From assembly GCA_039583875.1 (NCBI GenBank), contig CM077164.1, positions 66,681,628-66,745,627 on the forward strand: a stretch of DNA of 64,000 nucleotides, read 5' to 3'. This document shows positions 31,209 to 43,100 of the stretch, piece by piece. Origin of the DNA: Platanthera guangdongensis (Eukaryota > Streptophyta > Magnoliopsida > Asparagales > Orchidaceae). A model generated the notes under the pieces. The model did no database searches. It was not told the origin of the DNA and saw nothing but the letters and a program-made list of their open reading frames with translations. A program made the position numbers and the translations under genes. Position 1 is the stretch's first letter; each line of letters starts with the position of its first letter.

Positions 31209-32760
31209 TGAAAGAATTGGTTTCAAGATATCCTAAACACCTAGAGGTGGGGTGGGGGGTGAATAGGTTCAATTCCTTTTTATTAAGGCAGACAGTATAT
31301 TTTACTAGTTATTAATCTATGCAACAACTATCACAGCACAGATTGAAAGAAAACACAACCAACACAGCATACATGAGAGATTTATAGTGGTTCCCCAAGT
31401 GATGGGTACATCCACTTTCCCCCTTCACCTATCTACCATTATACTAGATTCAGCCTAACTTCCTTCTTCCGTCTCAGATCCTCAGATCTTACAACTCAGA
31501 AACCTGAATGGTTCCTACAACGCAGACTTCAGCAAGTCCTACAGCTCAGATTCTCTCAAAGAATCCTACCTTAGAGTGAGTCCACACTCCTACCACTCAG
31601 GCTATCAAGCCCTACCTCAGCCTTTTCCCAGGCCTACAACTCAGAGAAATTAAACCTCAGGCACACAGCCCTACCTCAGCCTTTCTTAGGCTTACACAGA
31701 GAGATAACTCTCTTACACCCAACGTACAGAGAAAAATTGATTATAAGTGAATAATTCCTTCACCCAGGTACAGAGAGAAAGGGTGAAGGCTTCTTGATCA
31801 GTTCTTGATAGATCTGACTGCTTAAGATCCAACCTGTCTTAGCCTCTTCAAGGCTTCTTGAATCTGAACAAAGTAAGGTTGATCTTCTTTTGAAGTTGCA
31901 GATGATCTTCAATCCAGCTTCCTTCAGAATTTGATCTGAAATATTCTTGTAGAGTTGTTCAGAATCTGTCTTCTTGATGACTTGAAGATGACAAATCATT
32001 TCTTCTTAGATCTCTCTCTCTCTTCATTCTCTTCTTTTTTTTGATGATAGAGCAGGTCTTTATATAGGCCCTTGTGAGGTTACCGGCTGAAACGGTTCAT
32101 AACGGCCTTCTGACAGCTATGACAGATGCAACAACATTGTTAGTTTTGTCAGCTGTCAAGTCTTTAGTCTTGACACTTGATGCCTCAATGTACTCTATCT
32201 CCGCGGAACAATGTTGAGACAATACTCCAAAAGTGTCAACATAAATAGATCATGTGTTGACACAATTCTTCATGATGTTGACACACCTCTCAAAGTGCCG
32301 ACATAACCCTTCTTTATCTTCTTGACACAACTTCTATGGAATGTGTTGACACAAGTCCTGTATGTCGACACAATACCTTCTAGTCTCCACAAAGTTGGTT
32401 TTGACAGAATTCTGGTGTGTGTCGACACAAGCCTTGTGTGTCGACACAATTGTTGTCGACAGAATTCTGGAATGTGTCGACACAAGTCCTGTGTGTCGAC
32501 ACAGTTGTTGTCGACAGATTTTCTGTGTGTCGGCACAAGTCCTGTGTGTTGACACAATCTAGCTCTGGGTGTCGACACAGCCTTTCCCAAGTGTCGACAC
32601 AATTCTTCTCAAGTGAACACACTTGTACTTAGAAACTTTTTCTGCATTTCTTCAACCTGTACATTGAAACTCAACATACCATCAAATACACATTGATGAA
32701 TATCATTGAGTTAGGTGAGGCTTCTCCAAATCAGGTACACATTTTCCAATGTACCCAATA
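31209..32760 (-). repeat. S2 5' LTR
   Basis: 1552 bp from TGAAAGAATTGG to GTACCCAATA. The expected terminal CA has become TA. It is the same type as the S1 LTR but shorter, with about six exact GTGTCGACAC copies around 32410-32600 and several TGTTGACAC or TGTCGACAG variants. The primer site to its left is degenerate (sense TGATATCAGAGG). Confidence 0.88.
32058..32066 (-). promoter_or_regulatory. TATA box, S2 LTR
   Basis: TATATAAAG on the minus strand, in the context GGGCCTATATAAAGACC. It lies at the position matching the TATA box of S1, downstream (in sense) of the palindrome array. Confidence 0.6.
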
Positions 32761-33069
32761 GCATGAGCTCGAGAGAGACGCCTTTGTACTTAGGAACTTT
32801 CACGGTCGAGTGAGTAATTTAAGAGCTCGCATTACTTTATTTTCAAGATGGTTTATTTTAGTTCAAGTGGATTCTAGATCAAGTGCTAGATTCCGCAAAA
32901 TCGAACTTCTCTTTCATAGTGTAACGTTTCCTTTTTCGTTTTAAACAAAAACCAACTTTCTGTCCAATAAGATAATAGCGCTTTCTTGTGAGTACAAGTA
33001 CTCGACAAGCTTCGGGTCGATATACGACACTTGATTCTATACTCCGAATGATAGGTATACTTGCCTCAT
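32761..33069. other. Unassigned stretch between S2 and A1
   Basis: About 310 bp, probably part of A3, because A1 (TSD CTCAT) separates it from 52675 onward. The plus frame from 32762 stays open for about 60 codons. I recognise no domain in it. The antisense ORF at 32879-33106 also resembles nothing I know. Confidence 0.4.
33065..33069. repeat. TSD of A1, left copy (CTCAT)
   Basis: CTCAT before the LTR start, which reads TAATG here where the other LTR has TGATG. Repeated at 52670-52674. Confidence 0.85.
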
Positions 33070-34582
33070 TAATGTGTGTAAATCGGCAAGCGCACCGGTC
33101 GCACAAGTAATAAAATTTGGGAATAAATCCCCTAGTGTCGGTCTCTTGAGGAATGCAATTAGCATAGAGTGACGATAGTTCAGAAAATATCGTTATGATG
33201 GTTGTACTTAGAAAAGATTAAAAAGAGGGCTTGATAGATTGTGTTTTCTTGATCTAATAAACTAATTAAAGCTATGCGGGTCGAAGGCACCGCTTTGTAA
33301 GGCAAGGTGAGTGTATCAGCCGCGATGCCGAACTTCGGTTGGGCGAGTGGTCGGAAAGCTAATGGATGGAAGTGTTTTTGTGCGGAGTGCAATCGGGTGA
33401 AACAAGGGTATGGTGTGGATGTGGAGGGGCGAGGCGCATTCACAACACACAACTCAAAAGCAAATGCAAACCACAAACATCCACTTAGATACATAATATA
33501 AAATGTAGTTCATTACAATATCAAATTATTCCATACAACGGAGGAAGAGGAAGAAGAGTAAACCACTAGAGGGTGAAGGTCCACCGCAGGTCGTGGCCGG
33601 AATAGCGAGTTGTCAATCCGCTTCCGGGCTCAGTCCGAGGAGGCTTCTGATACCAACGAGCTGTCACCTCGAAGGCCTTTGAGTCCATTCTCTAGGTCGT
33701 CTTCTTCTCCAACTCCGGTGGAAAGCTTGGAGTTGAGGTCATCAATGGCTGGGAGCTTCGCTGGAGGGTTTGGAAAGCTTCGGAATCACCGACTACGGAC
33801 TCCTGATGAAGGTGGAAGTGGATGGAGAAGCTGGAGAAGTAGAATGGCACTTCCCACGCACTCTCCGATCGTAGTAATGACTCGCGTCTGCCCTAAATTG
33901 TGAAGCAGACCCTTAAATACAGAGGTAAAATAAGCAGAGAGCACGATCAGTGGCGCACAACCAGTGGTCGTGCGCACTGTCGGTCGATGATCTTGCGGAA
34001 TTTCCAATTAAACCTGTAACTTGGACAGAAACATCAGCAGATATGCGCACGATCAGTGGCGCACGACCGGTGGTCGTGCGCACTGAATCCACTGATCGTG
34101 CGATTGGCAAAGGCAGAACTGCAGAAAGCAAGAGGTAAAAGCGCAGGAGCAGTGGCGCAGGACCAGTGTTCGTGTGCATAATGGCCAGTGCTCGTGCAAT
34201 TACCCGGGAAGAATTAGGCAAAGGAGAATGTAATGTACACGATCAGTGGCGCACGACCAGTGGTCGTGCGCAGCTAGTCTAGTGATCGTGCGCAGTGTTC
34301 ATGTATCGTCGGTGTCTCCTGAGCAGTTTCGGAGTACGCACACGACCCATGCACCAGAAAAAGAGGCAGATAGGCCACCAAAAGTGCACACCACATTCTC
34401 AAGAAGTAAGACAACAAAAACACAGAATCATCTAAAGCACAAAGAAGACGGGCCTAAAGTGCACTTAATCATGAAGTAGGCAAGTAAGCAAATATAAGCA
34501 GTTATAGCTCTCAAGTGCAGTGCTAAGACAATAAAACTGGCCCAGATGAGTCCAAAAATCAGTGTAATATTTGGACTCATCA
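33070..34582 (-). repeat. A1 3' LTR
   Basis: 1513 bp. In sense it starts TGATGAGTCC and ends TACACACATTA, a decayed form of the GCATCA end kept at 51156. It shares GTAAATCGGCAAGCGCACCG and the downstream block with 51156-51260 and 57870-57970. A TATTTAAGGG on the minus strand at 33910-33919 is a possible TATA element and is kept in the other LTR at 51997-52006. Confidence 0.88.
33930..34290. repeat. GCGCACGACC..GGTCGTGCGC palindrome array, A1 3' LTR
   Basis: At least four clusters of the type GCGCACGACCAGTGGTCGTG around 33945-33970, 34040-34085, 34150-34200 and 34235-34275, plus single CGATCGTGCG-like half sites. The same array occurs at 52025-52385 and, in A2, at 58735-59225. Confidence 0.85.
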
Positions 34583-35662
34583 TACCCCCAGACTTAACCA
34601 TTTGCGCGTCCCGCGCAAATCATTACTCCATGGACTGTAAAAACAGTTAGCTGACTTAGAAACTTCAAAATAAAGTAGGACGAGAAATCAAATACATCAT
34701 GCACATAGAAAATAGAATAGAAAAACTTTTTTATTATACTACGAAGCTTAAATTATTCGACAGAAGTAAATAAATATTGTGTCTACTTAAAATTAGATTT
34801 CTGGAGAATCGTTCAGTCATGTGTACGGAGAAAGTAGACAGGCCACTAAGGTGAGCATTGCCCAAGACCGGGGCTCGTGATCACCTCCAAAGAAATCCAT
34901 CAATGTCGGGAACCATAAGCTTGCCCTTTCACACTCTCTCCACGATGCTAAGTAGACTCAAATGTGAATCAGCAGGACTTGTAGGTTTGAATGGGGCTAA
35001 GGCTAAGGTGTGGTATTTAATGATAAACAAGGATGCTACGCGCAACCAAAGCGAGCAAACACGAGCTTAACCCAAACAGCCACTAAGAAACGCATGTGTG
35101 ACACACCCCCAGACTTCGCTTGAAAACCCAGTGTGCACACGGCCTAGCCCGACCAAAAACGAACACACAAGATGGGGATTGCAATTCTCCTTGTAATAAT
35201 TTTAAATTTTCTTTTGTTTTTCTTTTTTTTATTCAACTTTGTTTCTTTTTCATTTTTTTTTCAATCAGCAATCCCCAAATCCAAAAATTAGCAAATCATG
35301 AATTCATCTCCACATCACATGAAGCTCAAATATCACAACATATCAAAATTTTGAAATCAATCAAGCTCAAGGTTTTGGTTGCGATAAAAGGGTTGGCTTT
35401 TAGGCTTTGGTGAAAATAGGTGGAGCTGAAACAAAAGGAGAGTAGGCGCAAATTTGGCTTGCAAGGGTTAGCTGCTAGGACTAGCTACAAAAAGGCTCAA
35501 AATAGGCAAAATGATGGCCTACCTCATGCTCTCACTTGACTAACCGGGCACCAATGCTTCGAGAGTAGCTTGGGGCAAGTTCTCAGTCCCCGAAAATGAC
35601 AATCCTTCCCCCCGACTCGAGCAATAATAGTCTAGTGATGGCTACACTCATCTCTACACTAC
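34583..35662 (-). other. A1 non-coding internal region with polypurine tract
   Basis: It begins with the polypurine tract (sense GGTTAAGTCTGGGGGTA at 34583-34599). No long ORF is present. The same sequence occurs in A2 at 59511-60590 and inverted in A3 (about 53960-55059), which shows that it is a fixed part of the family. S3 interrupts it at 35668. Confidence 0.75.
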
Positions 35663-35667
35663 CGTTC
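35663..35667. repeat. TSD of S3, left copy (CGTTC)
   Basis: CGTTC before TGAAAGTGC, repeated at 47821-47825. The uninterrupted A2 homologue at about 60583 reads TTTCGATTACTCC, consistent with an insertion here. Confidence 0.93.
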
Positions 35668-37172
35668 TGAAAGTGCAACTAGATCTGATATACTCTAGAG
35701 GGGGGTGAATAGAGTATATGGTGTTTAGTACTTTTAAAAACTTTTACAATAATTGTTGTAATAAGTGTGAGCAGGGAAGCAAATATAAATCTAATCACAG
35801 AACTAAGCTATGTAAAAACTAAGCACAGACAAATCAAGGCCAAAAACAAAAAGTAAACAAGCAGAGCCAGAGGACACAAGGAAATATAGTGGTTCCCCAA
35901 ACTTGGGTACATCCACTCTTATACCACCCTAGGTAGGAATCCACTGCAGGATGAGTTGATCAGGTGTCCTGGGCACCAATGAGCTTTTGATAAGGTGCTC
36001 AAAAACCAAAGCAGATTTTTTGATCAGGTGTCTTGCCACCAATGAGCTTTTGACAAGGTGCTCAAAAATCAGATTCAAACTTTTGAAGGGAGTTTGAGAA
36101 ACCCTTTACAAACTGGGGGTGAGAGAGTGATGGCAGTCTTCTCTTTCTCAAACAACTGAGAAGACTATGTGGATTGATGTCAAAGCTCCCCCTGAATCCT
36201 TGAAATCTTCAGGAAGAAAAGCTTTGCTGAGGGTGATAGGCCTTCAAAGGTAGAACTCCAGCAATAGATGGTTTCAGCAATGGCTGAAATGTTGAGTGTC
36301 TGGAGTCTTGAAATGATGTTGGCCTTGAACACTTTGAAAGATGAAGAGATTTTGAAAGCTTGATCTCTTTGATGAGTGTTCTTCAGAATTCTTTTTGACA
36401 TAAGATTTTGAAAGAGTCTCTATAATCTGTGTTGTGTATTCTCTTCTTGTTAATCTCTATTGATTCAAAAAACATTCAGTCTTTTATTCTCTATTCCAGA
36501 ATAGAATATCATTCTCTGTCAAAGATAGCTGTTGGTCTGCATTGATTGCATCCTTAATTGCAAAAACTCTTCTGGAGGAAAGTCCACAGAATTATTCCTT
36601 GAAAGATCCCTTGAAACTTGGTCCAGAAATAAATGAAAACGGCTAGCAAATCTCTGAATTAATTGCATAATAACTCCTGTCTGATTTGAATTTGAATTCT
36701 GGAAGTTATCTGAAATCGTCGAACTGAGCTCTGCTGTCGTCGAGCTGAGCTCAGCGAACTGGAAAACTCAAGCAGCAAAATAATCGTCGATCTGAGCTCA
36801 AAGATCGTCAAACAGAGCTCAGAGATAAAGATCCAATGCAGAGTCAAAATCGTCGACCTGATCTCACCGATCGTCGAATGGAGTTCGACGATATTGAGAA
36901 GTTGAGCTCAGCGATCGTCAAATGGAGCTCGACGATCTGTTGAAGTTGAGCTCAGCGATCGTCGAATGGAGTACGACGAATCGTCGTGCTGAGCTCGACG
37001 ATCAGACTTGGTCTCTAGACAGAAAAACTTGGTCTTCAGGGCAGCTTCCAAACCTAGACTACTAACCCTTAGACTCAATTCTAATTGACCTATTAAGCTA
37101 TACAGAAGGTCAAACAAAGGTTCCTAGAGACATAGTGATCCTGACCCAAATTAGTAATAGGGTGTTCCAACA
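35668..37172 (-). repeat. S3 3' LTR
   Basis: 1505 bp from TGAAAGTGC to GTTCCAACA. It has the CTCTAGAGGGGGGTGAATAGAG block. In sense, its 5' part (36700-37010) holds the S3 palindrome array. Confidence 0.94.
36706..37005. repeat. TCGTCGA..GAGCTC..TCGACGA palindrome array, S3 3' LTR
   Basis: Repeated blocks such as ATCGTCGAATGGAGTTCGACG and GTCGTCGAGCTGAGCTCAGC, roughly nine units. Most are incomplete palindromes with TCGTCGA arms and GAGCTC in the middle. The other LTR has the same array at 47354-47653. Confidence 0.88.
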
Positions 37173-37188
37173 ATCTCCCCCTATTTGG
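37173..37188 (-). other. S3 polypurine tract
   Basis: Sense CCAAATAGGGGGAGAT directly before the 3' LTR, identical to the tract of S1. Confidence 0.9.
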
Positions 37189-37283
37189 GTTAGGATAACT
37201 ATTTACAAACTTTGGAAAATTCAAATAACAACATACAATCAGAGAAACATAAAAACAGCAGCTAAACATTGCAGAAACATCAC

Positions 37284-37285
<2 letters not shown>

Positions 37286-37365
<80 letters not shown>
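37286..37365. repeat. (AT)n microsatellite in S3
   Basis: An 80-bp uninterrupted AT run, followed by GTATATGTATATGG. It lies between the accessory ORF end and the polypurine tract. The long Tyr-Ile ORFs over it are repeat translations. Confidence 0.97.
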
Positions 37366-37371
<6 letters not shown>

Positions 37372-37425
37372 GTATATGGCATCCAGATAGCAGTCAGAAA
37401 ATCCAAAGATTGTCACCTTACAAAG

Positions 37426-40400
37426 TCACTTCTTCTCTTTGCCTTTAACCATCTTGATTTCTCTGTTTGGATTTAGAGCTTCCTTGTTGGACCTGGTGTC
37501 ATCTGCTGCACCCAAGTAAGTTTGCTTTGAAGACCTGGGAACTACAGTAGCAGGATGCAATTCCATATATCTATATGCATCAAAGAATTTTCTGGAGGCA
37601 TATTTCTCTAGTTCCTTCTGTCTTTGCTCTGACATTGTAGAAATATTTGAAGAATCTAAGCCTTGGTCTCTGGCCTTCTTGATCTGGTCTAGTGCAGCCA
37701 ACTCCTTCATCCTAGCAGTCCAAGCAGCTGGATTCTTTTCAGGGTCCTCAAATGGTACAGGTGGCTCATACCTGTTGGAAGAATTGTCTTGAGGAGGCCT
37801 AGCAGACACTGTCTCTTTTAGCTTATAGGGGAAGGGACCAGAAGTAGTATCAGCTGAAACATGTCCTCCCCTGGAGTATGGGTGCTGCCTGGAATGCCCT
37901 TTAGAATAAACCTGAATATCTCTCTGATTTCCCCTGTATCCTCCTCTCCTAGAATAAGAACCCCTAGACTGGCTTTCCCTTTGGTAGGATCTGGCATGGG
38001 GTTGATAGGGAGCCTGGCTTCTAGCTGGGGCTTGACTTGCAGAGCTGCCACCTGCACCTGCGTCAGGAGGAGGTGGTGGAGGAGGATGAGGGTGCTGGAA
38101 CTGGGAGGAACCCTTCTCATACTTTCTCTTCTTCTTCATGGCTTTCAGCTGGTTTTTAGAATACTGCATCCAATGTTCAGTAATTTGGCAGTTATGCAGA
38201 ATATAATAAGGAATATCATTATTATCCTTGACTTTTGCAGGAGGAACTCTTTTCATTGCCTTGCTCCTTGCCTTCCTCTTCCTGGCAATAGTGGCAGATG
38301 AATCATCAGAGTCTGTTTTGTATTCATCAGATTCAGAGCTCTGGTCATCATATAAAGCATTTATCTTCTTCATAAGATCTTTCTTCAGCTGAGCAGAGGC
38401 AGAAGAGGTAGAAGCTGAGACAGCAGCAGCAGGGACAGTAGCAGAGACAGCAGCAAATTCAGCAGCAGATATAGGAGGAGAAGCAGAACCAACAACAGCA
38501 ATAGTAGGAGTGATGGCAGCATCAACTTCAGTAACATCAACAAAATCTGCAGCAGGCTCAAAATCAGTGGCCTCTATCATCAGAAAATCCTTGGATATCT
38601 GCTCATCAGAGGCAGTTGGGATTTCAGCAGCAGTAAGAATATTTTCAGCAGCAGCAAAAACAGTCCTTTCTTCAACAGCAGCAGTAGCAGTAATTACTGA
38701 GAGTACAGAAGAAGATATAATGCTGGGGTCACAGCCAGAGAAAGGCACCAGTGCCTTGGATAGGTCTTCTGAGGGCTGGACATCATTACTCTTAGGCAAA
38801 CAACTGAAAAAGACAGTATCAAAAGCTGAGAGCAAAGACTTTAGGTCTAGTGCCATAACTGGAGTAGGAGGCACAGTAGCAAGAGCAGAGGTAGCAGAAA
38901 CAGAAACATCATCAGCAGCAGCAGTATCATCAACAGCAGGAGCAGATACAGCAGCAGCAACAGCATGAAAGCTTGCTTCATATGACATCTCCCCCTGCCT
39001 AGATGCAGATACATTTGTATCAAGGCACACTGCTGGAGGTGCTGCCTGATGAAGGAGGGAGGAAAGCCTGGCAGAGAGAGCTACCACTGACTATTGTAGA
39101 GGAGCTAAGGAGGTCTCTAATAATAGAGAGAGCCTGGGGGCAATGAGCTCATACAACCTGTCAGCTAGGGCTGAGAGGTCTACTTGCTCAACCACAGGAG
39201 CAGAGGTAGATGGAATAGGGATAGCTGAGGATGCTGGAAGTGGAGGGCTGGAGAGTGGAGGGATGGATGGCTGAGGTGTGGGGATGGTGGATATGGAGGA
39301 CAAGGGGATGGATATGGATGGAGTGAATGTTGGTTGGTCAATAATGTGGAGGAGGAGATCTTGAATAGATGTGGAGGAGGAGGGTAACTCAGGAGGAGAT
39401 GAGGGGGAATCATCCATGTAGGAGTCATCCAGAAGGGTGAAAGATGGTATGGATGGTGATGATGTGATATCTGGTGGGGGTATGAAAACAATGGGTGGAA
39501 GTGGTCTGCAGGTGGAGGTAGAATTGGGTCTGGAGATGGAGTTGAGGTTGGAGATGGGCTGGATATGGTAATGGGGGATGAAGCTGGAATGGTGGATGGA
39601 AGAGGTAGGGGTGGAATTGGAGGAGGAGAAGAGGCAGCAACAGCAGTAGCCAGGTCTTCTGCAGGAGCAGAGACCTGTGGGAGAGTGACTCTGTGAGTCT
39701 TGGTGCCTGAAGGAGCACTAGAGGAGGGCCTGCTGGGCTTGCTTATTTGCCTGTCCCACTTGCCAAAGAGGGCACAGGTAAGTCTCTTGGAGGCATTCAT
39801 GTGAACTCCAGAGGAGACCAGCAAGGCAGGGCACCTTGTCTGCAGGAAGACTCCAAGAATCCTTCCAAAATTAACAAAGCTTTTGTTGATTTTCTTCTTG
39901 ATTAGGTCAAAGAAAACCTCTCCCCAGTTCAAACTTTTCTTATCTACCAGAGCTCCCATGAGACAGAGCTGATGTCTGGAGATAGTATCATGAGCTGAGT
40001 GCTTTGCCAGCAGCACTTTTCCTACTACATCTGCCAGGAATCTGTATTCAACAGATAGATTCCTCTTGAAGAGCTTGCTAGGGTTTCCCCCTGGATGACC
40101 CATCCTGGCAAGCATGGCAGAAAACTCCTCCACAGATAACTCAGCAGTTTCTTCTCCATTTCTCAATCCAAAAACCTCTGTTAAAATGGTGGGGGTCAGA
40201 GGTACCTGAGTTCCAGCAATGGAGCCAACTATAGTAGAGTTGTCCAGATTATGAGCAGTGTAAACCCATTCCTTGATTTCATCTGAGGCCAGCTTTATCC
40301 TGGTGGTCATGAGGGCAGACAAGTTCTGATCCTTGAATAAACTCAGAATGTCTTGGAATATTTGATCAGTAGTGTTGAACGATTCCAGATCAATGTCGAA

Positions 40401-40448
40401 TCCAGCATCGAACTTCATGGCGGCTAGAACTGCAACGGACACAGCCAT
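37426..40448 (-). pseudogene. S3 accessory ORF, frameshifted homologue of the S1 accessory ORF
   Basis: The N-terminal piece starts ATG at 40448. It holds the region shared with S1 (VVGKVLLAK, a FFDLIKKKINKSFVNFGRI segment, LFGKWDRQISK, about residues 1-235). A Pro/Ser-rich linker follows, and the frame changes near 39510. It continues in 39091-39417, has a TAG at 39091-39093, and goes on as 37426-39087 with an Ala/Ser-rich stretch, an Arg/Gly/Tyr-rich stretch (about 37850-38030) and a charged C-terminal helix region ending before HPATVVPRSSK. Total length is close to the 946 codons of S1. Only two breaks are seen. Function is unknown; an RG-rich segment may bind nucleic acid (inference). Confidence 0.82.
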
Positions 40449-40565
40449 TGTACCTGCAAAAATTCAACAAACAAAACGACCAAGCGTAGAACTGTTTGGA
40501 GGGAAAGAAAATCCTTGCAGAGAAATCGAAAGCGCAATAGAGAATGACGGCGAAAAATGAGTTTT

Positions 40566-40870
40566 ATATTAGGGTTCGACGCAGAATTGGAAAGATCGTT
40601 GAACTCAGTTCGACGATCGAGGCTTCTAAAGGAATCTGAAGAGACTCCAACATCGTCGATCTCCGTTCGACGATCTTGGAAGGCGTCGAGCTCCGTTCGA
40701 CGATCGTTCAGTGAACATAATCGTCGAGCGCCGTTCGACGATCGTTGACCGGAAGAGAGTTCATACTATCTGAGAGGCACTGAACTCAGTTCGACGATTC
40801 TGTAAATCATCGATCTCCGTTCGACGATCTTAGGGGAAATCGTCGAGCGCAGTTCAGAGATCAGAAAAAT
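40566..40870. repeat. TCGTCGA..TCGACGA cluster upstream of S3 accessory ORF
   Basis: Seven or so copies of the type TCGTCGATCTCCGTTCGACG, between the end of pol (40971) and the accessory ORF start (40448). The position is the same as that of the GTGTCGACAC cluster in S1, but the motif is different. Confidence 0.88.
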
Positions 40871-40970
40871 TCTAGACACTAAGAAAAATCAGAATTTTTG
40901 CCTAGTCTTGGTCAATTTTTAGCTTTCAAAATCTTAGATATTATTTAAGGCTTCCTCCATCTAACATTCC

Positions 40971-43097
40971 TTACTGATTTAGGAAGAAAGTGTGTTTCTT
41001 TTCATCCAAAGGCTTGGTGAAAATATCTCCCCTTTGTAAATCAGTTGGGATATATTGCAATTCAATTTTAAGTTTTTCAACATTATCCCTTAAGAAATGA
41101 TGTCTTATCTCTATGTGTTTTGTCCTACTATGGAGGACTGGATTCTAAGCTATGGAAATAGCACTTGTATTATCACAAAAGATTTTTGACTTCTCTAAGT
41201 TGTATCCATAGTCTAGGAGTTGGTTTTGGATCCACAAAATTTGTGAACAACAACTGCCTGCAGCCATATATTCAGCTTCAGCAGTTGAAGTTGACACAGA
41301 TGTTTGTTTCTTACAAAACCAAGAGACAAGTCTGTCACCAAGGAACTGACAAGTTCCACTGGTGCTTTTCCTGTCAATTCTGCATCCAGCATAATCAGCA
41401 TCTGAGAATCCAGTTAAATCAAATGCTGAATCTTTTGGATACCAGAGACCTAGATTTGGATAACTTTTAACATACCTGAGAATCCTCTTTACTAATGTTA
41501 GGTGTGACTCTCTAGCGCTTACTTGGAACCTAGCACATATACATGTAGCAAACATTATATCTGGTCTACTAGCTGTAAGATACAGTAAAGAGCCAATCAT
41601 TGCTCTATATGCTGTCTGATCAACAGGTTTCCCATGTTCATCAGCATCCAATACAGCATTGGTAGGCATGGGTGTTTTCATACAAGATGCCTCAGACATA
41701 CCAAATTTCTTAACCAGTTCATTAGCATATTTTGTTTGAGAAATAAAGATGCCTTCAGCATGTTGTTTGACTTGCAATCCTAGGAAGAAGGATAGCTCAC
41801 CCATGCTACTAATCTCAAATTTAGAATGCATCAGGTTAGAAAACCTTCTGCATAATTTTGAGTCAGTAGAACCAAAAATGATATCGTCTACATAAATTTG
41901 CACTAGTAGGGTATGGGACTTATGGGTTCTAATAAAAAGAGTTTGGTCTACTCTACCCCTTATAAAACCATTTTCCAAGAGAAAGCATGCTAGGGTCTCA
42001 TACCATGCTCTAGGAGCTTGCTTGAGACCATATAATGCTTTGTTCAGTCTAAAAACATAATCAGGATAAGTTGGAGAGATAAAACCTGGAGGTTGTCTGA
42101 TATAAACTTCCTCTTTGATGTCTCCATTTAAGAAAGCACTCTTGACATCCATCTGATAGACCTTGAAGCCTTTGTGAGCTGCATAAGCTAAAAATATCCT
42201 GATGGCTTCTAATCTTGCAACAGGTGCAAAGGTCTGGTCGTAGTCAATTCCTTCGTCTTGATAATATCCCTGGGCAACTAGCCTTGCCTTGTTCCTTATA
42301 ATTACTCCTTGATCATCTAGTTTATTTCTGAATACCCATTTTGTTCCAACAATGGAATGATCCTTAGGCTTTGGCACTAGTTCCCATACTTTGTTCCTCT
42401 CAAATTGATGCAACTCCTCTTGCATTGCAATGATCCAGTGTGGATCTTGCTCTGCATCTTGAATGGACTGAGGTTCAATTTGAGAAAGGAAGCAGGTGTG
42501 CAACAGGTTTTGGTTGACCTGATTTCTGGTTTGCACACCAGCTGAGAGTTCTCCAATTATTTGGGAAATTGGATGGTCTCTTGATGTTACTAAATCAACA
42601 GGGGGTGTTGATTGTTCACCAACCTGTGTTGTTGTTTCCTCTTGTGGTACAACAATTGGCTCTTCAAGTTGAGCTTCAATGTGTTGAGCATTCCCTTCAT
42701 CTTCACTGCTTTCATCCTCTTGAGCAACCTGTAGCTTGTTCATATCTTCAACTAGAGAGTGTTCCTGCAAAGGTTCTATGGTAGAAGAAATCTTCTCCTT
42801 GAAAGACATGTTAGTTTCATCAAAAGAAATATGAACAGATTCCTCAATTTTCAAAGATGATTTATTATAGACCCTATAGGCCTTGCTGATCATGGAGTAT
42901 CTCAGAAACACTCCTTCATCAGCTTTGGCTTGAAATTTTGCTAAGTATTTCTTGTCATTATTGTGAATATAGCAAATACAACCAAAAATTCTAAAATAGT
43001 CAACTTTAGGTTTCTTCCCTTTGAGTAATTCATAGGGAGTCTTTCCCTTCAGTTTATGTATCAGACTTCTGTTCAGCACATAGTTGGAGGTGTTCAC
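40971..43097 (-). pseudogene. S3 reverse transcriptase and RNase H, two stops
   Basis: A nearly complete Copia domain. The integrase C-terminal region ([14 protein letters not shown]) leads into RT with [54 protein letters not shown] and the catalytic YVDDIIFGS. RNase H follows with [10 protein letters not shown] and [14 protein letters not shown] at 43098-43100 on the upstream side replaces a Trp codon. A stop at 41145 cuts the last 57 or so codons, which continue open (SRTKHIEIRHHF, DIFTKPLD) to a TAA at 40971. The core RT motifs are intact. Confidence 0.9.
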
Positions 43098-43100
43098 TGC

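Noticed and set aside
33610..34479. ORFs in the A-type LTRs (also 51748-52670 and 58543-59535)
   Set aside because: The three LTR types show substitutions and indels that break these frames differently. They are not conserved as proteins.
37093..37476. ORFs with long Tyr-Ile runs (also 48251-48847)
   Set aside because: They are read through AT and AC microsatellites. Only the piece of 48338-48847 upstream of the repeat is discussed, because it is conserved in A2.
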